Positions 1 to 7,852 of a DNA stretch of 64,000 bases are shown here, in pieces. The notes under the pieces were generated by a model, which had not been told where the DNA came from, did no database searches, and was given only the letters and a program-made list of their open reading frames with translations. The stretch spans positions 7,329,001 to 7,393,000 of the forward strand of contig NZ_CP017659.1 of assembly GCF_015326965.1 (NCBI RefSeq), in the 5' to 3' direction. The stretch comes from Paenibacillus sp. JZ16. GTDB lineage: Bacteria; Bacillota; Bacilli; Paenibacillales; Paenibacillaceae. How positions within the stretch are numbered: the stretch's first letter is position 1; each line of letters starts with the position of its first letter. The position numbers were made by a program, and so were the translations under genes.

Positions 1-611
1 TCAAAAAGTACTATTGCATGATGAAGCAGTCTCTTATGTTCGCCCTAAGAAAGAAAAGAAGTTGCCGAATGTTCTATCGATGAACGAAGTTGATGTTGAT
101 CTTAAAAGCACTCCATAATTTAAAACATCGTGCGATCCTATACCTTACCTATTCCTCAGGGTTACGGGTAGGGGAAGTGGTCCGGTTGAAAACTCAAGAC
201 ATTGATTTCGAGCGAAAAACGCTTCGAGTTTCTCAAGGCAAAGGTCGAAAGGACCGTCTTACCCTATTATCCGATACAGCTATGGATATTGTTCAACCGT
301 ATTTACAACAAGAAAAGCCCGAGAAATGGATGTTCCCAGGTCAACACCCAGAGCGACATATAACTGAACGAAGGGTTCAAAAAAGTGTTCGAACAAGCAC
401 GTACTGCCTCTGGAATCCAGAAAAAGGTTAGCATTCACGCCTTACGCCATTCATTCGCTACACATCTATTGAAGGTGGAATTGACATTCGCTACATTCAA
501 GAGTTGCTCGGTCATCAAAGTGTACGCACCACCGAAAAGTACACACATGTGAGTGTGAAGGACATAAGAAGGATTAAAAGTCCGTTAGACCAATTGGAAG
601 AGGAGTCGTAA
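1..611 (+). pseudogene. Tyrosine recombinase (XerC/D- or integron-integrase-like), left-truncated and frameshifted
   Basis: This is the C-terminal catalytic part of a tyrosine site-specific recombinase. Joining three frames gives a continuous domain with all catalytic boxes: Arg in SGLRVGE, Lys in the beta-hairpin GKGRKDR, H-x-x-R in HALRH, His in LLGH and the nucleophile Tyr in EKYTHV, followed by a KSPLDQL tail. Frame breaks lie near 92-96 (extra base), near 390 (a run of six A, one too many) and near 470 (one G missing). The stop is TAA at 609-611, and the N-terminal SAM-like domain would lie left of the window. The stretch between the FPG and HALRH boxes is short and lacks the extra helix that sets IntI apart from XerC/D, although the SPLD tail also occurs in IntI proteins. 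It reads toward the cassette array, the reverse of a classical intI. It may be the decayed array recombinase or an unrelated neighbour. Confidence 0.8.
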
Positions 612-625
612 ACTTGGTTGTTGAA

Positions 626-654
626 GGTGTGTTCACGAAGTTCGTAAACACCCC
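626..654 (+). terminator. Hairpin after the recombinase remnant
   Basis: An imperfect inverted repeat pairs GGTGTGTTCACGAA with TTCGTAAACACCCC. It lies 15 nt after the recombinase stop and has no clear T-run. It could be a weak terminator or part of a structured attachment region. Confidence 0.35.
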
Positions 655-671
655 AAGAGATGATATTTTTG

Positions 672-700
672 CGAAGTACGTGAATAAGACGTTAGCTGAA
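672..700 (+). other. attI-like or half-attC junction at the start of the cassette array
   Basis: This resembles the right half of the array sites: an arm ACGTGAATA followed by GACGTTAGCTG. Its R' box GTTAGCTG is the exact reverse complement of the R'' box of site 1 (CAGCTAAC near 1192), so it is the left boundary of the first cassette. It lies 60 nt after the recombinase remnant, where attI would be expected. It could equally be the surviving half of an attC whose left part was deleted. Confidence 0.55.
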
Positions 701-737
701 ATTGCTGTAATAAGAAATAAATAAGAGGTGCGGACAA

Positions 738-1142
738 ATGGAGGAGATTAGTCCTAAGTGTGCTGACAAAGAATCAATTGAAAGTCTCATAAAGAAATTA
801 CATTTACCGTCACTTACTCCGTTTTCGCAGGACTGGGAATATACGTCGGCTGATTCTTCGAGAGTAAATGAATTTATTACATTTTATGAGAATAATAAAT
901 TAAACAACAAAGAGAAATTTACGCTGATGATAGTTATAATATCTTCTTTTGATGATTATCTTTCCGAGGGAATAGGAACGGAAGACATCAAAATTTGGGA
1001 TCGAATAAAACAAAATATACTTAAAGACTATAAATTACATATCAATACCATTATCTATTGGGCACTAGAAGAGAACGACCTAGAGGATTGTTTTGCAGTC
1101 ACACCTTATATACGAGAGATCTTAGAACAAAAGAGCATGTAA
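738..1142 (+). CDS. Cassette 1: hypothetical protein, 134 aa
   Basis: I do not recognise the family. The protein is acidic, probably all-helical and soluble, with no signal peptide or membrane segment. A middle stretch (about residues 52-75, FTLMIVIISSFDDYLSEG) is hydrophobic and amphipathic. The ATG follows a ribosome binding site AAGAGGTG by 7 nt. It is a lone gene, flanked by the array boundary at 691 and by site 1, as in integron cassettes. It could be an immunity-like or adaptor protein, but nothing in the sequence proves a role. Confidence 0.7.
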   Translation: MEEISPKCADKESIESLIKKLHLPSLTPFSQDWEYTSADSSRVNEFITFYENNKLNNKEKFTLMIVIISSFDDYLSEGIGTEDIKIWDRIKQNILKDYKLHINTIIYWALEENDLEDCFAVTPYIREILEQKSM

Positions 1143-1192
1143 CTAACAACAAACAAATATCACTCGAGCATCTCAATGAAGTCAGCAACTCC

Positions 1193-1355
1193 AGCTAACA
1201 CCGTATTCACGCAGTAGACCTGACGGCCCTTGGTCTGCAGAGGCTTTTCGGGGAAGCGGAATCAGCAGACAACCCTGCACTGGCTAAGTCCGTCGGACCC
1301 GGGGCTTGCGCCCTTTAAGCCAGTGAGGGCTCGTGAATACAAGAGACGTTATGTG
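1193..1355 (+). repeat. attC-like site 1
   Basis: R'' AGCTAAC, arm GTATTCACGC, inner stem CTGCACTGGCTAAG / CTTTAAGCCAGTGAG, arm CTCGTGAATAC, R' GTTATGTG. R'' pairs exactly with the R' of the junction at 691, not with its own R'. The inner stem matches those of sites 8, 19 and 22. Confidence 0.9.
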
Positions 1356-1388
1356 AAACTACTGAAATAAATTTAAAAAGGTGTCCTG

Positions 1389-2366
1389 ATGACAAACATT
1401 GAAAAAATTAAGGCATTTCTATCTATAAAAAATTTTCTGAGTTTGAAAGATCAAGAATATTTAATTGAGAAACTAGAATTATCTGAAATTGACCTGACTA
1501 AACGCCTAAAAGGTAAAGAAACAGAGATCGAGTTGTATCTTATATTACATATGCTAGGTGTATGCAATCATATTTTAGCATTTGATGAAGGAACCTCTGT
1601 TTTGACGGGATCATATTCTCCAGACGCGATCATTGAACTGAAAAACGGATATAGATTTTTCATGGAAATTAAAAGTACGGATGACCAAATATTCAAAAAC
1701 AGCATGGGGAATCTTGAAAAGCGCATTAACTTTGCGAACTCTTTTGGATTGCCATTGTTCTTTGCAATAAAGTTAAGCGGATATTGGTCTCTTTATAATG
1801 CTGATTATTTAGTTTCAAAGAACGGACGTATTAGCCTCGTCGATGATTTCCATGACTCTGAGTTTTATACTATGTTCGAAAGCCATATGATTACTTTTCC
1901 TAATGGTTTTAAAGCTATTAGAAGGTACAAGAAAACAGAGGTAGAGGATTATATTTCAAAGCACGATGATTACGGATATATGATCAATTATGAATTGTTT
2001 TTCGATGAAAAGTTAGTATTTTCTTTTAATTCTAAAAGCGAAAAAGTGTTTTACTACTTTATTTTAGAGTCCTTAAACGACGCTATGTTGATGCAGGTAA
2101 AAGAAATCAATGAGTTAGGAAACGAAGAAATTGTAGAAATACTTCAACTAGAGTCAGATGTACTTTTATCTACTCATGGGATGTTATTAAGTCCTATCTT
2201 TCATCTGAAGCATCATTATGACTTTATGTACGATTCGACTACCTACTTTCAAGACATACTAAATAATGCGCCAACGCATCTTACTAAAGATATAATTTTT
2301 GCTCTCTTGTTAGAACTTATGCAAAATCACGTACCAATTAAGATGTTTACAAATAAGGAAGTATGA
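1389..2366 (+). CDS. Cassette 2: putative PD-(D/E)XK-superfamily nuclease, 325 aa
   Basis: A short motif typical of restriction-endonuclease-like folds is visible: Ser-Pro-Asp79 in a strand (SPDAIIEL) followed 13 residues later by Glu93-x-Lys95 (MEIKST). A helix with acidic residues (Glu45-Glu48) precedes it and could supply the fourth ligand. The C-terminal ~190 residues are helical and unassigned and may bind a partner or nucleic acid. No methyltransferase or helicase partner is adjacent, so it is a stand-alone cassette nuclease. Its role may be defence or cassette DNA processing. The ATG follows AAAAAGGTGTCCTG. Fold assignment is from motif reading only; an AP2-like or Mrr-like nuclease is possible. 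Confidence 0.65.
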   Translation: MTNIEKIKAFLSIKNFLSLKDQEYLIEKLELSEIDLTKRLKGKETEIELYLILHMLGVCNHILAFDEGTSVLTGSYSPDAIIELKNGYRFFMEIKSTDDQIFKNSMGNLEKRINFANSFGLPLFFAIKLSGYWSLYNADYLVSKNGRISLVDDFHDSEFYTMFESHMITFPNGFKAIRRYKKTEVEDYISKHDDYGYMINYELFFDEKLVFSFNSKSEKVFYYFILESLNDAMLMQVKEINELGNEEIVEILQLESDVLLSTHGMLLSPIFHLKHHYDFMYDSTTYFQDILNNAPTHLTKDIIFALLLELMQNHVPIKMFTNKEV

Positions 2367-2409
2367 CATGTGGCATGTGTTAGTTATTTCAAAGGAGACA
2401 GTAGCTTCA

Positions 2410-2502
2410 CACATAATATTCACGCTGTGGACATACGTCCTTGGTCCGGCATGCGCCGGACACCCAGCATGCGCTGGGTCGTGAATACAGGAACGTTATC
2501 TG
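2410..2502 (+). repeat. attC-like site 2
   Basis: A short site of about 93 nt. R'' CACATAAT is one base from the reverse complement of the preceding R' (GTTATGTG). Arms are TATTCACGC and GTGAATAC, R' is GTTATCTG. Two nested hairpins use GGCATGCGCC and CCAGCATGCGCTGG. Confidence 0.85.
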
Positions 2503-2536
2503 AAAGCATGGCAAAACCAATTTGGGCGGTGAAGTG

Positions 2537-2938
2537 ATGGTGTTAGCAGTTCGAAAATATCGAGAAACCGATCATGAACGAGTAATGCATTTACACATTG
2601 AAGGACTTAGACAGCACAATGCAAGCATCGGTGACCCGAGTATGGATAAGGATATGCAAAACATTTTGACAACATATATTGACAATGATGGTGATTTCTT
2701 AGTTGGAATACATGATAGCATGATCGTATGCATGGGCGCATACCGTAAACGAGAATATTTGACCGCAGAAGTTAAGAGAATAAGAGTAGATAGTGCTTAT
2801 CAAAGGCGAGGATATGGTCAAGATATATTGACTGCGTTAGAGAAGTCGGCCAAGCAAAAGGGATATGGAGAATTATTTTGGATACAACCATTAAAAACTA
2901 GATTTCAACTTATAAATTTAAAATTTATGTTAAATTAA
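2537..2938 (+). pseudogene. Cassette 3: GNAT acetyltransferase with frameshifted C-terminus
   Basis: An acetyl-CoA-dependent N-acetyltransferase of unknown substrate. The family core is clear: N-terminal VRKYRETDHERVMHLH, the acetyl-CoA loop YQRRGYGQDIL (Q/R-x-x-G-x-G) and the following helix. Translation ends as FWIQPLKTRFQ, whereas shifting one base reads LDTTIKN followed by a stop. This LDTT strand is the expected GNAT continuation, so a one-base change plus an early stop removed the last ~25-30 residues. ATG 2537 or GTG 2534 are the likely starts. There is no attC behind it: about 250 nt of AT-rich DNA leads directly to the next gene, so the cassette end has been lost. Confidence 0.7.
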
Positions 2939-3192
2939 TTGTATTGTTAGTGAGTTTGAATGATTTAAACAAAAATCAAATTTGATAAATATATAAGTTC
3001 TATAAGTGTTGTAATACTTTTACCCTGTTATTCAAAAAGTACTGGTTTAAGATAATAGAAACAATTAACAAAGGCGATTGAAAAATGAAAGTCAATTATC
3101 AATCGAAACTTAAAATTCCCTTTAAATCCAACTTAGAATTCTAATCTAAATATTGAATTTTATACTTTTAACACAGTAACTAAGAAATTAAA

Positions 3193-3846
3193 ATGAAAGA
3201 AGGAAGCGGGTTGAATACTCACTTACTAATAGAATATTTGAATGAAAATGGCACGCGATGGAGTAGTATAAGCAATAATTCTATAGAATTACCATTTGAA
3301 GTGAAGCCATATGAGTATATTTCTTTTGCAGAAAAAGATTTAGAATTAAATGATACTAGAGGTCGCATAAATGCATTATCCAATACTAAAAGAGCTTTAG
3401 ACTGTCAAATTGATTCTTTAATATACGCTTTCGGACTACATAATTTACCTAAGAAAAAACTGCGAAATATTCCTTGCAAGTTCGATCTGATTAAAGAGCT
3501 TGGAATAATTGCTCCAAGAGTTTTGTCAAAAATTAATAGTGTTAGAAACTTAGTGGAACATGAATTTGTTAGGCCAAGCCAAGAACAAGTAGAAGACTTT
3601 TATGACATAGTACATCTTTTTTTGTTAAGTACAGAAAAGTATATTTTGAATTTTCCTCATTTTTGTCAATTGGAAAATGATGAAAGAGAAGAATGGTTGA
3701 GTTTTGATTACGATAGAAAAGAAGGTTTTATTGAGTTTTCAGTTCATAGTAACGACGATAAGAAAGTTATTAAAATATATTCTTCAGATGAAAATTATAT
3801 TACAGTGTATGCATCTTTTATAAAAGTAGCTTTAAATTACAAGTGA
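3193..3846 (+). CDS. Cassette 4: putative HEPN-like protein, 217 aa
   Basis: I see a helical middle region with the motif Arg-Asn-Leu-Val-Glu-His (RNLVEH, near residue 117), matching the R-x4-6-H signature of HEPN ribonuclease domains. A long helix follows (QEQVEDFYDIVHLFLLS). The last ~60 residues are predicted beta-rich (EGFIEFSVHSND). ATG 3193 has no good ribosome binding site. TTG 3211 is preceded by GAAGGAAG and may be the real start, giving NTHLLIEYLNENG. It shares a cassette interval with the broken GNAT upstream and is closed by site 3. The role is unknown; HEPN proteins often act in toxin-antitoxin or anti-phage systems. Confidence 0.55.
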   Translation: MKEGSGLNTHLLIEYLNENGTRWSSISNNSIELPFEVKPYEYISFAEKDLELNDTRGRINALSNTKRALDCQIDSLIYAFGLHNLPKKKLRNIPCKFDLIKELGIIAPRVLSKINSVRNLVEHEFVRPSQEQVEDFYDIVHLFLLSTEKYILNFPHFCQLENDEREEWLSFDYDRKEGFIEFSVHSNDDKKVIKIYSSDENYITVYASFIKVALNYK

Positions 3847-4006
3847 AAATAAAAAAAGTGCAGATTCGACGTTTTTTTACTCGATGTAACGAAATGAGAA
3901 GGCTAGAGAAAATCTATTCAAAGATTTTTTTAAAGAAACAAAAAAGCAGACATTTAAGAAAATGAATAGGATTGAACATTAAGAGAATTGGTAAGGGCAC
4001 AGGCAG

Positions 4007-4105
4007 CATATAACAATATATTCACGCTGCGAGCATTCGCTCTTGGTCCAACATTCGTCGGACACCCGGCATACTCCGGGTCGTGAATATAGAAACGTTA
4101 TCAGA
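4007..4105 (+). repeat. attC-like site 3
   Basis: R'' CATATAAC, arms ATATTCACGC and CGTGAATAT, R' GTTATCAGA. It is of the short type with two stacked hairpins (GTCCAACATTCGTCGGAC and CCCGGCATACTCCGGG). R' pairs over nine bases with the R'' of site 4. Confidence 0.88.
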
Positions 4106-4128
4106 TATCAAATACAAGGAGTAAAAAA

Positions 4129-5474
4129 ATGAATAAAAACACATTTCAAGACTTATTACCAGAGACTCTTTATGAAAGTATAAAAACTAAGAGCTGTGGT
4201 TTTTTTGTTGGCGCTGGAGTGAGCAGTCTAAAACCAACAAATTTACCAAGCTGGAGAAACCTACTAATTCAATTCCTTGAATATGCAAAGTCAAACCAGA
4301 AATTAGAAGAACAGACACTATAAGAACTTGATAATGCTTTAGTATTAGGACAGTATTTAGAGATTGCTGAGTTTTTACAGGGAAGTTTAAAAGAAGATTA
4401 CATAAGATTTTTAAGGGGGATTTTTGATAATGAAACTCTGAACATAAATAGAAATCATGAGTTATTGGCTTCATTAGAATGTCCATTAATCATTACTACA
4501 AATTATGACAATCTTCTTGAAAAAGCTATGATTGTTCAAAGCTATAATCCGATTTCATCAACTGCAATTAATGTTGATTTACTTGAACAAATTCATAAGA
4601 TATCTCCTCGCAAAAAGATTCTAAAGATTCATGGTGATATAAACAACAGAGAAAGTTTAGTTCTTTCAGAAACGGATTACTTAAAGATACAAAATAATAA
4701 AATGTTAGATATTGTTCTTCGTAGCTTCTTTCATAGAATTTCTTTTATTTTTATAGGTTGCAGCATGAAAGATCCAGATGTATTAATTTTTTTGAAACAA
4801 ATAAAATCAATATTTGAAGGATTTACTCCTACACATTATGCATTAATAAGAAAAAGTGAAGTAAGTGAGTTAGATAAATATATTTATAAAAATATATATA
4901 ATATTGAATTCCTACTAATAGATGATTATGAAGAAGTTACACAATTTCTAGAATTGTCTCTTAAATTACAAAAAGAACAGAACAACTCTAATAATCAAGA
5001 ACTTATATTAAATGAACATTCTCAATTAAATTATTATGAATTCTGTTTAGACCAGTTTGAATACTATCATGATATCGAAATGAAGGATTATTATTTTGAT
5101 TCAGAAACTGATTATAGAAATATAAATCTGGACGATGACATTAAGATGTATCAATTTATATCGAATGTTTTAGAAGACTTTAAATCTATGGAACTTAATA
5201 AACTCCCATTGTTTCCACACGATGACCTGATTAATGTTGATAAATATATTAAAAGTACCTTAGATAATGTCATTTCATTGCCTAAAGTAAGAAAAAAACA
5301 ATTAGAAATCTTTGTAATGAAATAAATGAAGCAAATGATCATCTTGGATTTTTTGTAAAAAAATTGAAAGGATATATCAGATTGAGAAGAGTTCAACTTA
5401 GCAATGAAATTAATTCAACAGATTTAAATAGACTAATGTTAGAAAATTATCAAAAAAATTATTTTAAATTGTAA
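4129..5474 (+). pseudogene. Cassette 5: SIR2-family protein, interrupted by a nonsense codon and a frameshift
   Basis: A SIR2-like NAD-binding domain: N-terminal glycine-rich CGFFVGAGVSS, then TTNYDNLLE, KIHGD and the FIGCSMKDPD segment, as in SIR2_2 proteins that deplete NAD in anti-phage systems. TAA at 4321 interrupts the frame after 64 codons, and the same frame continues without a break through 4324-5325. A second lesion lies in the A-run near 5290-5296: one base shift extends the protein to a stop at 5472-5474 (...NYQKNYFKL). The unbroken protein would be about 448 aa with an unassigned helical C-terminal half, a common effector-plus-sensor layout. Restart at TTG 4465 would lose the Gly-rich motif. 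Sequencing error could explain either lesion. Confidence 0.75.
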
Positions 5475-5493
5475 CCAAGAAGGTCATATGACT

Positions 5494-5620
5494 TCTGATA
5501 ACATAATATTCAAGCAGCGGCTCCTAATGAAGCCTTGGTCTGTTGGAGGGATTATCGGGGAAGCAGATTCAGCAGACACATCCGACTGCGTTGGACGTCA
5601 TGAATACAGAAACGTCAGCC
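5494..5620 (+). repeat. attC-like site 4
   Basis: R'' TCTGATAAC is an exact nine-base partner of site 3 R'. Arms are ATATTCAAGC and CATGAATAC, and R' is the unusual GTCAGCC (TTA changed to TCA). The inner short hairpin is CCGACTGCGTTGG. Confidence 0.88.
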
Positions 5621-5648
5621 TAAATAAGAGAGGGAAAGAGTGGGATAG

Positions 5649-6146
5649 ATGATTCAAAGTAGATATTTATTTATATCTCGTGAAGGCAAAGTTGTAAAGA
5701 TCGCTCGGCCTAAAGATCATAAGTATAAATCTGTTCCTCAATTAGCAGGTGAGGACGTACTTGAGGTGATCTTATATTACAGGAATAAAGATAGGAAGCC
5801 GCATAAACTGCTTATGGTAGAATTTGATAGATTCCATTTGGATTCTCACGGAAATTATGAACAGACAGAAGAAGATAGAAAAAGAGCTTTTCATAATTTT
5901 CTTTCTTTTGGGATGGCTAATTTGCTTGAAGGAATAGAAGTAGAAGATAAGCCGCTACCTATACCTGTTGCTCCGATAATTCCGACAACTGCTGAGAAAA
6001 GATCATTATACAATTACATAAATGAGAAATTACCCAGTTTTTCAGATGATGCTCCCTACGTAGTAGAAAGTAAAATTGAAGCTTCTAGAGAGAAGTATGA
6101 AGAGTTTAAAAGCATGGCAAAGAAATCAAAAAAGCTGCCTAAGTAG
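5649..6146 (+). CDS. Cassette 6: hypothetical protein, 165 aa
   Basis: Family not recognised. The first ~95 residues look like an alpha/beta fold (RYLFISREGKVVKIARP, DVLEVILYYRNKDRKPHKLLMVEFDRFHLD). A proline-rich linker PLPIPVAPIIPTTAEKRS follows, and then a lysine-rich helical tail ending KSKKLPK. There is no signal peptide or membrane segment, so it is presumably cytoplasmic. The ATG sits 8 nt after AGAGAGGGAAAGAGTGGG. It is the only gene between sites 4 and 5. Confidence 0.7.
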   Translation: MIQSRYLFISREGKVVKIARPKDHKYKSVPQLAGEDVLEVILYYRNKDRKPHKLLMVEFDRFHLDSHGNYEQTEEDRKRAFHNFLSFGMANLLEGIEVEDKPLPIPVAPIIPTTAEKRSLYNYINEKLPSFSDDAPYVVESKIEASREKYEEFKSMAKKSKKLPK

Positions 6147-6158
6147 TTCGAAGAAGAA

Positions 6159-6229
6159 GCTGACATCACATAACATAATATTCACGCTGCGGGCATTCGC
6201 TGGGTCGTGAATACGGGGACGTTATAAGA
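6159..6229 (+). repeat. attC-like site 5 (minimal, ~60-70 nt)
   Basis: The shortest intact site. Two candidate R'' boxes exist: GCTGAC at 6159-6164, which pairs with the odd R' of site 4 (GTCAGC), and CACATAAC at 6167-6174 in the standard position. Arms are ATATTCACGC / CGTGAATAC, R' is GTTATAAGA. The loop is only about 20 nt, close to classical 60-bp attC elements. Confidence 0.85.
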
Positions 6230-6308
6230 AATCCCACAAAATCAAACGACTATACTAATAGGGAGGAAGAGCAAAATAGAATCCTTAATAAATCTTAGAA
6301 AAATCAAA

Positions 6309-6788
6309 ATGGATGATTATGAGACGGTTTTAGCATGGAGTAGGAATGAACTGTTCTGCTCATCAAATGGATGGGAACAGAACAGGGATGAAAAAGAGGT
6401 ATATCGATGGTGGGAAGCTTGCGTTAATACACCCTTAGATGATTTTGTACGAAAAGGGATTGAATATAAACATGAACTAATTGGCTATACGGATCTGGCT
6501 TACATAAAAGATCAGACAGCAGAGTTAGGAATTGCAATAGGTGCAAGCCATTATTGGGGTAAAGGTATAGGGTCTGAAGCAGGCAGAAGAATGATGGAAT
6601 ACGGATTAGATGAGTTTGGAATAACCATATATTACGCAGAAACAAATGAGTATAATATGGCATCTAGAAGAATGCTGGAAAAGTTAGGTTACAAAGAAAC
6701 AGGAAGAGAAGGACAAGAAGAGTACAGAGGCAAAGAAGGTCAACTAATACATTATGAATATAAAGTAGCAAACTACAAGAATGTATAG
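6309..6788 (+). CDS. Cassette 7: GNAT acetyltransferase, RimJ/RimL type
   Basis: A GNAT of the Acetyltransf_3 type that would move acetyl from acetyl-CoA to an amine, possibly a protein N-terminus or a small molecule. Visible: ELGIAIGASHYWGKGIGSEAGRRMMEYG (strand 4, acetyl-CoA loop G-K-G-I-G-S) and the C-terminal NEYNMASRRMLEKLGYKETGREGQ. In-frame codons upstream of ATG 6309 encode LINLRKIK, the usual first strand. The ribosome binding site GGGAGG (about 6261) is 9 nt from an ATA codon at about 6276, so the native start may be this ATA (or a mutated ATG). Translation from 6309 alone would lose the first beta strand. Confidence 0.85.
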   Translation: MDDYETVLAWSRNELFCSSNGWEQNRDEKEVYRWWEACVNTPLDDFVRKGIEYKHELIGYTDLAYIKDQTAELGIAIGASHYWGKGIGSEAGRRMMEYGLDEFGITIYYAETNEYNMASRRMLEKLGYKETGREGQEEYRGKEGQLIHYEYKVANYKNV

Positions 6789-6949
6789 CCATTCAAAGAA
6801 GCATTTGAGAAAGATGAAGTAGCATACGAGCTTTTCAGAACTTATCGTATCCAGAAAGATCAAAATTCATATATGGAATAAGCCACTTTAAAAATCCAGA
6901 GACAAGAAGAAAGAACATAGAGAAGAGATTGATAGAACTTAAGAGGTAA
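6789..6949 (+). pseudogene. Remnant of a YdeI/OmpD-associated (OmdA) family gene
   Basis: Two frames join near 6842 into a C-terminal piece typical of the OmdA/YdeI family: FKEAFEKDEVAYELFRT, then LSYPERSKFIYGISHFKNPE and TRRKNIEKRLIELKR to a stop at 6947-6949. There is no start and no N-terminal half. It lies between the GNAT and site 6 with no site of its own, so it is the tail of a cassette gene whose front was removed. Confidence 0.55.
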
Positions 6950-6978
6950 GTACGGGATCAGCTCCAAAGGCGGGGACA

Positions 6979-7096
6979 TCTTATAACAGAGTATCTACGC
7001 TGCGGGCATACGCCCTTGGTTCGCAAGATGAGGTAGGCAGTGGAGTGAATTCAGCTCACAACCTTGCGAGGCTAAGTCCGACGGACTCGGTACAAA
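6979..7096 (+). repeat. attC-like site 6 (right end deleted)
   Basis: R'' TCTTATAAC pairs exactly with site 5 R'. The left arm AGTATCTACGC and the first half of the inner stem (GCGAGGCTAAGTCCG) are present. The sequence then stops at GGTACAAAG and the next gene begins, with no right arm and no R' box. It is a deletion junction in the array. Confidence 0.8.
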
Positions 7097-7097
7097 G

Positions 7098-7826
7098 ATG
7101 AATTATAAATTAATTGCAATCCAGGTTGGTGAGCTAATTAAATGGAATTCATCAGTCAACGAAATAAATAGAATTGCAAATGCTATTTTTAATTTTGAGA
7201 AGCAGAATATTACTATAGATTCAATAACGTCTCAAAGAGCTCAACTAATTTATGACTGGATTATGACTCTTGCAACTAAAAGTATGATAAATGATGAAAG
7301 AAATAAACTGCTTATTCAATTTTGTCGAGAGTTAGTTGGAGATGATAATTCAGATAAGTTAGTTGATATACTATCCAATAATGGGGTTCCGTATAATTTA
7401 GTTTATAAGGATGAATTAGATAAGTTCTTACAAAGAGAATTCCATGGTGAAGTAGTAAAGCATTGTAAGGAGTTGTTCTTGAAAGGAAACTACTTTCATG
7501 CTGTATTTGAAGCAGTAAAGGCTTACAACTTTGCAGTTAAGGAAAAATCTATGAGTGAAAAAGATGGTTTTAACCTAATGATGGATGTTTTTAGCACTAA
7601 CAGTGGAGTTTTAAAAATAACAAAATGTGTAACTGAAACTGACAGAAATGTTCAGGATGGAATCAAGTTCTTTTCCTCGGGATTAATGCAGGCAATAAGG
7701 AACCCAACAGCTCACGAGCCAGCATTGTCATGGCCAATAAGCAAGCAGGATTGTAGTGATATATTAAGCTTCATATCTTTTTTATTTAGACAACTTGATA
7801 AAGCACAGTATTTTAAATCAGTATGA
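7098..7826 (+). CDS. Cassette 8: Ymh / TIGR02391 family protein (HEPN-related), 242 aa
   Basis: The C-terminal ~110 residues match the Hypoth_Ymh (TIGR02391) family: YFHAVFEAVKAYNFAVKEK, DGFNLMMDVFS, FFSSGLMQAIRNPTAHEP and DILSFISFLFRQLDKA. The R-N-P-T-A-H motif is the R-x4-H of HEPN folds, which form ribonucleases or RNA-binding dimers. Ymh proteins often lie near restriction-modification or phage-exclusion genes. The N-terminal ~120 residues are helical and unassigned. The start ATG lies directly at the truncated site 6, 12 nt past GGACTCGG, with no good ribosome binding site, so expression may have been damaged by the deletion. Confidence 0.8.
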   Translation: MNYKLIAIQVGELIKWNSSVNEINRIANAIFNFEKQNITIDSITSQRAQLIYDWIMTLATKSMINDERNKLLIQFCRELVGDDNSDKLVDILSNNGVPYNLVYKDELDKFLQREFHGEVVKHCKELFLKGNYFHAVFEAVKAYNFAVKEKSMSEKDGFNLMMDVFSTNSGVLKITKCVTETDRNVQDGIKFFSSGLMQAIRNPTAHEPALSWPISKQDCSDILSFISFLFRQLDKAQYFKSV

Positions 7827-7852
7827 TAGTAATTCAACGATAACAGTAGCAT

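Noticed and set aside
1..611. Phage integrase with prophage to its right
   Set aside because: No phage structural, replication or lysis gene follows; the cargo is a cassette array.
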